Positions 1 to 12,600 of a stretch of 16,084 nucleotides of DNA are shown piece by piece. The notes beneath the pieces are model-generated. The model saw nothing but the letters and a program-made list of their open reading frames with translations. It was not told the DNA's origin and made no database searches. This DNA is from Auxenochlorella pyrenoidosa. Its lineage: Eukaryota > Chlorophyta > Trebouxiophyceae > Chlorellales > Chlorellaceae. The stretch is from assembly GCA_001430745.1 (NCBI GenBank), contig KQ482003.1, positions 1,665,664 to 1,681,747 on the forward strand, written 5' to 3'. Within the stretch, counting starts at the first letter, position 1, and the number at the start of each line of letters is the position of its first letter. Position numbers and translations under genes: made by a program.

Positions 1-138
1 AGCAGGGGTCTGAATTTGGGCGCTGTAGGGGGGCTCATGTGGGAGCACAAGCCGCTCTGCGAAGCGCTGGCTGCCACGCTCACATGAGCATGGGCGGGAA
101 GTCAGCAGGCACAAGGAGCAAATGGTGGGCTAGGAGTG

Positions 139-158
139 CAGCCAGGCTCAGCCAGGCT
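139..158. repeat. Two-copy 10-base direct repeat
   Basis: The decamer CAGCCAGGCT occurs twice back to back. It is minor and lies in the gene-poor left end; no function is implied. Confidence 0.6.
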
Positions 159-425
159 CATGCAAGCGCACCTGAGGCACGGGCCAAATCTGGCCCTCCT
201 CTGTGCTCTCGGTCAGCGACGGCAGGCGTGGGCTCATCTTTCCACCTGCAAGCCCAGGGTCGCACAGGCGGTGCCGTTCTCAGGACTGGTGCCTTCAGCA
301 GGCAGTAGCAAGCCCGTGGCCAGTCAGTTGCTGGTCAGCCCGCTGCGCAGCAGCTCAAAGGGCTGTATGCAACACAGCTTGCAGGGAGTGCTGGCCAGGA
401 GCAAATTTGAGAGTGCACGTGAATC

Positions 426-450
426 GGGGTGGGACGGGGCGGGGCGGGGC
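426..450 (+). other. Clustered G-runs, potential G-quadruplex / GC-box
   Basis: Five runs of three or four G are separated by loops of one or two bases (T, AC, C, C), which satisfies the usual short-loop G-quadruplex pattern. The second half also resembles tandem GC-boxes (GGGGCGGGGC). No gene start is seen next to it, so its role is unknown. Confidence 0.5.
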
Positions 451-1422
451 ACGCGGCCGCCTGCGCAGCTTGCAGCTCGAGCCCCTGCTTCCCCCACCGG
501 CATTCCCTCACAGAGCAGGGGCGTCTGTGGCCTGGAGCCGGCCTTGGAGGGTGAGGGGGAGAAAACAGGGCTGGTCGTTGGCTGCCGAGGGGATGCCGGC
601 TGTCTGCTAGAGACAGGCGGGTACCAGGGAACGGCAGGCGGGGGCAGAATGGCCAGAGGGGCGCAGAGAGGCCGAGAAAAGGGCCCTGGCCGCCCTTTCT
701 TCTGGCTGATGAGCGTGCAGCTGGGCGATCCAAACTCGGCCCAGCTGCCCACTGCGTGGGCATCGCCTCAAAGCCTGGACAACACCAGCAAGTGAGCGCC
801 AGGCCAGGCACATCCGCCGCTGCCGCCACCCGCCGGTGGGGGAAGCACCCGCTGGCGGGCGAGCGCGTTTGTAGCGCTTGGCCAGCACCTAGCGCTCAGG
901 GCTGCCGGTGTTGGACTGCTGCAAGTCAGGATGCAGGCCAGATGTGCATCGGTTGATTGCGCACCTTGTCCTCTGGCAGTGCAGGGCACGGCCTCAAGTG
1001 AAGGGCTGCGCAAGGAGGCAAGTGGTGTCCCCCCTCCTCTGAATCGGCAGCCATTTCAGTGCAGTAGCCCATGGTGCCTGCTGAACTTCCCTGAGGAAGC
1101 ATGGGAGGTGCATGGCCAGTTGAGAAGGTCGGCAAATGCACCTGTGAAAGATGACAACACAAGAGCAAATATGTCGAGAGGAGTGGTAGACGAGCAGGCC
1201 TTCAGTTGGATGTGGCTGGCAGCAGCAAAGACCCAGGGCTGCTACGGCCCGGTTGCAGCATTGTGGTGGAATCCAGCTTGCCAGTGCCATGCTGCAGCGC
1301 ATGCTGTGCCATATCAGCGGCCTCATACAGGTGCATGGGTGAATCTTCTGGTTTGCGCGGATGGGCTACACAGGTGGCGAGGGGAAGGGGTCGGCAGCAA
1401 CATGCTTCATGCACGCAAGAGT

Positions 1423-1427
1423 TTACA
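1423..1427 (-). terminator. Candidate TGTAA poly(A) signal for the thiolase gene
   Basis: TTACA on the plus strand is TGTAA on the minus strand, the chlorophyte nuclear polyadenylation motif. It is the first one found downstream of the thiolase stop at 2191, but the distance of about 765 bases makes the link tentative. Confidence 0.3.
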
Positions 1428-2190
1428 TGCAACCTTACCACTTGAAGCCTGCAAAACCCAGCACCCACCCTCAGCTCGTCTCCTGGCCACCCTGCTCCAC
1501 CCCAGGTCCTGCCCTCTTTGCGCCGCCCTGCGCTTCGCCACTGCGCGAGTGTGTAGCAGGCAGGTGCGGCGAACATCACTGCTGTGAGGGATGAGGGCAG
1601 TGGAGCTGCCGGAGCGGGCCAGGTGCTGCGTGCGAGGCGCTCGGTGCTGCATGTGAGCCCGCGCATGCTCTCACCCAGCCCGTCGCAGCTCTCTGCCTGC
1701 AAGCCTAGAGGCATACGGGAGGGCTACAAGCCAGGCTGACCATCAGCGAGGAGGGAAAAAGGAGACGTAAAAGAAGTCGGGTTTGTCCAAAACTGGGAGC
1801 GCCGCGCAGCCAAAGGCATGCAGCACGCAGATAGAGCAAGCAGGACCAGGCAGCAACGCTCTGTGTGAACGGGCTGGTGGCAGGAGTACAAACGCCAGCT
1901 CTCGGGAGGCGTCTGCCCCACTGGAGGGCGACAACCAGATCATGATATAGAAGAGAGAGGACAGGGTAGGTGCCAGTATGTATGAGTGCCAAGGGGGAAT
2001 GAAGAGGTGAGAGCCTTCCTTCAGCGGCCCAGGGTCGGGTCGAATTCATCAAGATGCAGGTGCATGGGGCAGAGCTGCAAGTGGAGCCTCGTTCCATCCA
2101 ATCCTCGACAGCCCCAGCCGGGTGCTGGAGTGACGCTGACTTGTGCAGAGCGCTGAGAAGAGGGCTGGGCAAGGGGGAGGGCTCTTGCCC

Positions 2191-6253
<4,063 letters not shown>

Positions 6254-9168
6254 ATGGGCACGAAGCACGTGCTCTGCCGCTACTACCTGCATGGGGCATG
6301 CCGCAACGGCGCAGATTGCCCCTTCTCGCACAGGTCAGAGGGCCCAGCTGCAACTGCGGCCCTGCACTCCTGGCATGCCTGCATCTGCACGCCTCGCGCT
6401 GCCTTGCTGCGCCTCGCACCCACCCAGCCACCCAGACTGCCCCTGATTCTGACCCACCCCCGCTCTTTCGACCCAAGCCTGCAGCCTACAGGACTCCGAG
6501 TCCCAGGTTTGCCGGTACTATTTGAAAGGCGAGTGCGCATATGGCGAGCGCTGCCGCTACCTCCATGCCAAGCCAGACTGGGCGGCGGCACGGCAAGCCG
6601 ACGCCGCTGGCAGCCACACCGCCGTGCCCACTGTGCGCCGGCCCGTGGTTGACGACCTGGCGGATCAGCTGCCCATCTCTCAGCTGCGCCTGGGGGGCGC
6701 AGCCGCGGCAGCCGGAGCGCACGACGCAGGGGCTGGCAGCGCTGCAGGCAGCACCACCAGCAGGCCCAGCGGTCACAGACCAGGAAGCGGCGACGCAGGC
6801 AGCAGCCAGAGCCAACCTGCCGCGCTCCACACGGCAGATGGGCTGCCGCTGCCGCTGCCCCTGCCGCTGCCCCTGCCGCTGCCGCTGCCAGCGGATCCCT
6901 TTGGAGCGGCCCAGGCTGGGGGCAGCGCCGCTGGTGCGGGCGGTGAGTGGCACGAGGAAGGAGGAGAGGAGGGCGAGGAGCAGTGGGGCGAGGAGCAGCA
7001 GTACTGGGAGGAAGGGGGAGAGGAGGGGGAAGGACACTGGGAGGAGGCCTATGATGGGTACTATGGCGAAGGCGGCGAGGAGGAACACTGGGAGGAGGGG
7101 GAAGACGGCGGCGATAGCTGGCAGGAGGGAGACGCACACGGCGGTTGGCAGCCAGAGCAGGCGGAGCAGCACGCCGTGCTGCAGCCCCCGGCACCAGGCG
7201 CCAGCAGCGGGCAGCAGGAGCAGCAGGAGCAGCCAGCATGGGCGATCCCGGCGGCGCTTACCGAGCAGCAGGAGTGGGCGGCCACCGCGCCCCCCAGCCT
7301 GCGCTCGCTGTGCCAGCAGTTCTTCCGCAGCGGCAGCTGCCAGCAGGGCGCAGCGTGCAAGCTGGTGCATGGCGAGCTGTGCCCGGTGAGTAACGCCCTT
7401 TCGTGTGGTCTGCCTGCCGGGGTTGCTGCCTGGTGATGCCGGCCCTCCTTCCTGCCTGGCTCACACCTGCTTATGCAGCTCCCGTCTGCCCAGGGCCCCG
7501 CAAGCCACTCGCCGCCGCCCTTCCCCCTGCCTGCAGCACTGCCACAAGTACGCGTTGCACCCGGTCGACCCGGCCGCCCGCGAGCAGCACCTGGCAGAGT
7601 GCAGGCTGCGGCACGAGCGGCTGGCGGCACGGGCGCGCAGCGCGGGTGTGGAGTGCGGCATCTGGTGAGCAAGCAGAGCGCATGGCAGGGGTGGCCTGGT
7701 GCTGGAAGGGTGCCCCTGGCTAGTGCTGGGCAGAGGGGTGAGTTTGGCATGTGCTGGGGTTGTACAAATGATCGGAGGCAGCGCCCGTTGTGCAGGAAAA
7801 GGCTGCAGGGGTGCATACGGGAGGGAGAGTGTGCCGGTTCACAGCAAGCTCAGACCAGCCAGGCATTCCTGGTGTACCCAGGGATGCACCCATGGTGACC
7901 TGGACACGTCCTCCCTTTCGTTCCTTTCCCTCCCCCCCTGGTGTGCAGCCTGGAGCCCGTGCTGAGCAAGGCGACCCCCGGGGACCGCCGCTTCGGCCTG
8001 CTCACCGGCTGCGACCACCCCTTCTGCCTGCGCTGCATCCGCTCCTGGCGACAGAAGACAGACGCCGGGGCCGACATCGACACGGTGAGCGGGGTGGGAA
8101 GGAAGCTGCTCCTGCCGGGTGGGGCTTGTGCACCACGCGCCAGCGGTGCCAGCGAGGGCTGGGGGCAGGCAAGGCTTGCAGGGGCGTGCCGAGGCGCACG
8201 CTCGCTGTGGGTGCGGAGCTGGCGAGGCGCAGGCCCTGGCAGCGGGTGCTGTCGTTATTGCTGCTGCCATCCTCTTCCTGCTTGTAGGCTGCGAGGTGGT
8301 CATGCGGCAGCGCGCCTGCGCTGTCTGCAAAGATGCTGTTCTTTCCACGGGCCCACCTTGTGGCTGTGGGCTCGCTGCCCTGTGGCTTAGATTACCCTGC
8401 TCTCCCCCTCTCTTTACTCGTGGCCCACCCAGGCGCTGCGCACCTGCCCGGTCTGCCGCACCACCAGCCACTACATCGTCCCCTCCATGGTGTGGCCCGC
8501 CGACCGAGAGGAGAAGGAGCGCATCCTGGCAGGCAAGCGCCGCCAAACCGGCAGGCTGAGCTGCCGCCCAGGTCTTGCTGACCCACGGGGGCTGCACAGC
8601 AGCCCAGCTGGCATGCAGCGGTCGGAGGAGCAAGGGCACGTCACCACGATGGAGGGGGTGTCTGTGGCTGGGTGCCATGCAACCTGGAGTCGCTGTGCAA
8701 GCCACGTCGGCCTGGTTCCTGCAACCCCGCCCTGCAGGCTACAAGGCAAAGCTGGGCTCCATTGGTGAGCGGCTGGCCTGCTGGTTTACGTCTGTCTGGG
8801 CATGGGCATGTCCCTTGGCTAATCAGCCACTAAGTCCCAAGCGGCCATGGTGCCCAGGTTTCCCACGCCTGCTCCGATGCTGCCCAGGCCAGCGCATATT
8901 GCAGGCTCCCGTCAGCCTGCCCCGCGCCCGTGCCGCCCCGCCCGCCCCGCCCGCAGACTGCATGCACTTCAACTACGGCGAAGGGCAGTGCCCCTTTGGC
9001 ACCTCCTGCTTCTACCGCCACGCCTTCCCGGATGGGCGGCTGGAGGAGCCCTCCCTGCGGCGCATCGTGGACGAGGAGGGGGTGCGCGTGGTGCAGCCCG
9101 TGCGGCTGAGCGACTTCATCGCCGCCAGCGCGGTCGGGGCGCGCCTGACGGGGGGCCGCCGGCGGTGA
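6254..9168 (+). CDS. MKRN: Makorin-type RING/CCCH zinc-finger E3 ubiquitin ligase
   Basis: Predicted RING E3 that transfers ubiquitin from an E2; its CCCH fingers are expected to bind RNA. Exons: 6254-6333, 6485-7385, 7537-7664, 7949-8084, 8433-8532, 8738-8764 and 8957-9168, giving 527 residues. Modules in order: CCCH1 (C8, C16, C22, H26); CCCH2 (C36, C44, C50, H54); an eight-fold Leu-Pro run at 147-162; an acidic Trp/Tyr-rich tract at 181-243; CCCH3 (C303, C312, C318, H322); a makorin Cys-His motif from 326 ([11 protein letters not shown]) to C349; a C3HC4 RING (C367, C370, C391, H393, C396, C399, C420, C423); and CCCH4 (C459, C469, C475, H479) followed by a short plant-like tail ending in a basic GGRRR. 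This order is diagnostic of makorins. Intron 5 (8533-8737) appears to be GC-AG, and exon 6 is only 27 bases. The stop TGA overlaps a donor-like GTGAGT. The protein is probably cytosolic or nuclear; no signal peptide or membrane segment is seen. Confidence 0.93.
6843..6890 (+). repeat. Hexanucleotide tandem repeat coding (Leu-Pro)8
   Basis: Eight tandem six-base units, mostly CTGCCG with some CTGCCC, encode an uninterrupted Leu-Pro alternation at makorin residues 147-162. It lies in the disordered linker between the second and third CCCH fingers and is likely to vary in length between strains. Confidence 0.85.
6945..7133 (+). repeat. Degenerate purine-rich repeat coding an acidic Trp/Tyr tract
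   Basis: Imperfect repeats of GAG/GAA/GGG/GGC codons punctuated by TGG give 63 residues dominated by Glu and Gly with six Trp (182, 194, 201, 212, 229, 239) and several Tyr. Recurrent pieces are WEEG and HWEE. The plus strand is strongly purine-rich. In the protein this is a disordered, highly acidic segment before the third CCCH finger. Confidence 0.75.
8533..8737 (+). other. Probable GC-AG intron (makorin intron 5) with alternative GT donor
   Basis: The exon boundary that keeps makorin spacing (residues ERILAG joined to YKAKLGSID) uses the donor CAG|GCAAGC, close to the AG|GCAAGT consensus of GC-AG introns. A GT donor 39 bases downstream (GT at 8572-8573) is in the same phase with no stop between, and would insert 13 residues. 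The acceptor CCTGCAG ends at 8737. Confidence 0.65.
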
Positions 9169-9638
9169 GTGCGCCCTCGCCTGGGCCCCAAAGACCTCAG
9201 GACAGGCAGTGGCCAGCGCATGCAGTTTCCAGCCGTGGCGGCAGCGCCATCGGCAAGGGTCTGCGGCAGCACTTCAGGCAAGGGTGGGTGCGCATCAGGA
9301 GCGTGGGCACCCCTCGACATCCCCTACATGCACGCCTGCATTGCGTGCCTTGCTCCCTGCCTGTAATGACTTTGAGGGACTTGCGACATCACCTAGACAG
9401 AAAAGGCGGCACCTGCAAGAGAGAGGATGTGGCTCTGACCGCGCGCAGCCGCGTGGCTTGGGTGCCGCTTTGGGCTGGCGGTGACATGGGCCTCTTGGGT
9501 CGCGTGTTCGACTTCCCGCGCGCCTTTAGGGTCTCGATCCCCCACTGCTAAATTTCCTGCACGCAGCCTGCGGCAGCCTCTTCCTGCGTCTGCAGGACCG
9601 CATCGCCTTCTCACACTGGGCGGCTTGCAGCAGCTGGC
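9169..9638. other. Makorin 3' UTR and promoter region of the next gene
   Basis: This 470-base interval has no coding signal that fits either neighbour. The first part should be makorin 3' UTR up to about 15-20 bases past the TGTAA at 9362-9366. The remaining 250 or so bases must contain the promoter and 5' UTR of the signal-peptide gene that starts at 9639. No clear TATA box was seen. A GCTTGCAG shortly before that ATG could be an acceptor of a 5' UTR intron. Confidence 0.5.
9362..9366 (+). terminator. TGTAA polyadenylation signal of the makorin gene
   Basis: This is the only TGTAA noticed between the makorin stop (9168) and the next gene start (9639), 194 bases past the stop. TGTAA is the usual chlorophyte nuclear poly(A) signal, with cleavage about 10-20 bases downstream. 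Confidence 0.6.
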
Positions 9639-12600
9639 ATGGCTTTGCTGCACAGCCGCCCCGGGTCCCTGCCTGGTCTCGTGGCGCTCCTGCTGCTCGC
9701 CATCTCGCTCGCGACATCCCCAGCTTTCGGTAGGCGTCCTTGCAGGGCCTTTCAGTCAGCTGACCGTGTGCATGCCATATGTTCGAATTTTGGGCAGTGC
9801 CCAGCACAGGCGCCGCCGCCGCCGTCCAACAGGACCGTCTGCCACTGCCGCCGCTGCTGCCGCCTCTGCCGACCACTGCCTGCGCCCTGCTGCCCCCTGG
9901 CTGTGCAGGCCAGACGTGCATCGGCAGGCCCGGCACCTACAGCAACCGGGGCACAACGTTTATGGATGGAGCCGATGATGTGACGCAGATAGACGTGCCG
10001 GACGTGGCGGCAGCAATGGAGACGTGCTGCTCGCTGTGCAGCAGCCGCGAGGACCCCGACATTGGCAACTGCCAGGCGTGGGACGCTTTCCCGGCGGGGG
10101 ACAATGCCTGGCTCTGCCAGGTGGGTGGGCATGGGTGGGCCGAGGCAGCGCTGGGAAGCCGCGCCCAGCGGAGCTGGCTCGTAAGGCCTTGGCTGATGTG
10201 TGTGTGTACGAACAGGCACATGTGGCAGGCCTCCTCGCCGACACGGTCATCCCAAGCACTGCGCTCACTCTACTCCACCCCCTGTGTTTAGCAACACAGC
10301 GCATTTCGTGGACCACTGCATGCCCGCTTCTGCTGCTACACCTTTTGTCGGCCTGCTGCTGCCGTGACAGCTGCGCGCTGCACCTTGCCGACCTGCGCTT
10401 GTTCCGGGCAGCTCGCTTTCAGCAGTGACATGGGCCTGGCTCGACGCCTTGCCAGCGTGCTCGCAACACCTCAATCGAGCGCGCCGCGCCACCTTTCCCC
10501 CTGGTGCAGCTGTACATCACGTACAACCCCAACATCCTGGCCCCGGGGTGCGACCCTCAGTCGGCATTCGGCCTGCTGGACGACTCCACCGTCAGCGCGC
10601 TAGAGCAGACAGAGTGCTTCAACCCGCCGCCGCCGCCAGCGCCGCCGCACCCCCGCCCCCGCCCGCCGCTCTCCAACCTCGACAGGATGCCGCCGCCAGC
10701 GGGGGGCGGGGTCCAGGCCTCGCCGCCGCCGCCGCCGCCCGCCAAGCGCGTTCCGCGGCCGCCGATGTCAAATCTGGACAAGATGCCGCCGCCAGCGGGG
10801 GCGGGCGTCAAGGCGTCGCCGCCGCCGCCTCCGGGAGGAGGCGGAGGGCCGTCCGGGGCGGGGAAGCCGCCCCCTCCGGCCGGAGGTGGCGCTGGGGGCA
10901 GCAAGCGGCCCCCGCCACCAAAAGGCAGCGGGCCTGGGCCCGGGCCGGGCGGTGCAGCGAGCCCGCCTCCTCCTGACGACAACGGCGGCCCAAGCAACCG
11001 GCCCCCGAGGCCGTCCCCGCCGGGCGGCGTGGTGCCCAGCACGCAGCCGCCCGGGGCCCTGCGCCCGCCCATGGCACCGGGGCTGCACAGGCCGCCAGGT
11101 GTGCCCAATTTGGACGGCCCGCCAGCGCCGGTGAGCGAGTGGGTGTCAGCACGGCTGCAGGGGTGGCGTGCAGAATAGCAATGCACCGCCTGTGCCTGCC
11201 GTCCCGGCTCCACCTGCCTCCCATCATGTTGGCGTGACGGGCAACCACGATGTTTGGCGTCCGGCCTGCCTGGTGCCCACCCGCCCAGCCGCGGCCATTC
11301 TTGCATGGCTGAACCGGGCAATCGCCCCTGCCTGCGTTGTCCAGGCACCCCCGGACGGCGGCTGGCAGGGCTCGCCCCCCGCCCCCAGCGGCAGTGGGCC
11401 CGACGGCCCTTCGCCCGGCAGCGGCGGCGGCGGGGGAGTCATCTTCGTGCCTGTGCCGGTGAGCCGTCTGCCGCCGCGGCGCGGCAGTGCTGCAGCAGTG
11501 CCGCTGACCGCGTAGCTTGCGGGTCGCTGCCAAGTTGGCCAGCCTGCCTGCATGCCCACCTTGGGGGCATGCCAACCCCCCTTCCCCCCGGTGTGTGCTC
11601 ATGGCCCCTGGTCATGCCGCCCTGCTTGCAGACGCCCTCGGGAGGGGGGCAAACCATCTACGTCCCTGTGCCCTCTGGCAGCGTGGGGGGCAGCGGGGGC
11701 GGCACAGTGTACGTGCCTGTGCCCAGCGGCGGCGGCGGCGGCGGCGGAGCCCCCATCCAGGTCACCGTGAACGTGCCTGGGGGCGGGACCACCAACCCCG
11801 CCTCCCCGGGTGTCTCCCCAGCCGCCCCTGGGGCCAGCCCCGGGCTGAGCCCTGGCCTGAGCCCCAGCCCTGGCCTGAGCCCTGGCCTCAGCCCCAGCCC
11901 TGGGTTCAGCCCCGGCCTGGACCCCATGCCGGCTCCTGGCCCCGACGGCTTCTGGTCGCCCGATCCCGGGGTGTGGCCGGGGGAGGCGCCCTCGGCGGCG
12001 CCCGGACCGGCGGCGCTGCCGCCCTTCCCAGCGCCGGGCCCGGAGGCTGCCACCTGCGGCATTCGGCGCCCCTGCAACAGCACCTTCTTCTCGCTCCCCA
12101 CGTGAGCTGCCTGGCTGCCTGGCTAGCAGATGGCTGCCTGCACTACACATGCCCGCGGCCCGCCTGCAGCACCCTGCTGGCAGCGTGCCCAGGAACCGGA
12201 AACTCCGACTCTTTTTCCGATTTTTTGGGGGTTTGTCCTCGCCTGACTCTGTCGTGAAGTGTGCAGCAGGGACGCGCTCGACTCGGGCTCGGCACGCACC
12301 CCTCACCCCCCCGACCGCCCGCCCCTGCACCGCCCCGTCGCAGGCGCAAGTTTGGCGACGAGCAGCACCTCATCTCCTACCCCTGGCAGCCAGAGGCGGC
12401 GCAGGCGGTGGCCGACCAGTTCTGCGCCGACCAGGGGTACCGCGGGGCGGGGGCGGCGCGCCCCTTCTCGCTGCCCGCCAACCACATCGACCGGGTGCGC
12501 CGGGGTGGGGAGCTGAGCGTGGGTTTGGGGGCGAGCACATGCGGGGGACGTCCCCCTCTAGACTGCAGCGGGGCCGCCCAGGGCAGGGAGGTCAAGGCAG

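Larger units (their letters stand above)
1..2190. other. Gene-poor interval, no supported coding region
   Basis: I see no convincing gene on either strand. The open frames here are short, mutually overlapping, rich in Cys, Ala, Pro and Ser without domain character, and none can be joined by splice sites into a recognisable family. The right part lies immediately downstream of the minus-strand thiolase and could be its 3' UTR: the complement of a TGTAA motif lies at 1423-1427, about 765 bases past the stop. The left part holds a G-run cluster at 426-450 and a 10-base direct duplication near 139-158. A lineage-specific or non-coding transcript cannot be excluded. Confidence 0.55.

Noticed and set aside
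6283..7370. Minus-strand frames of 294-318 codons with Leu/Pro-rich sequence
   Set aside because: They are shadows of the makorin acidic and Leu-Pro coding tracts; the plus strand contains the CCCH fingers in phase.
10190..10215. TG-rich run as a regulatory microsatellite
   Set aside because: It is only a few GT units inside an intron and too short to support a function.
9909..10615. Assigning the N-terminal Cys-rich region firmly to PAN/apple
   Set aside because: The Cys spacing and CQLY-type end are suggestive, but the core was not verified against a profile, so only 'PAN/apple-like' is used.
10557..11348. Gly-rich minus-strand frame of 263 codons
   Set aside because: It is the complement of the Pro-rich stalk (CCG/CCC read as CGG/GGG). 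It has no start context, splice partners or domain, and the plus strand has a signal peptide and matching exons.
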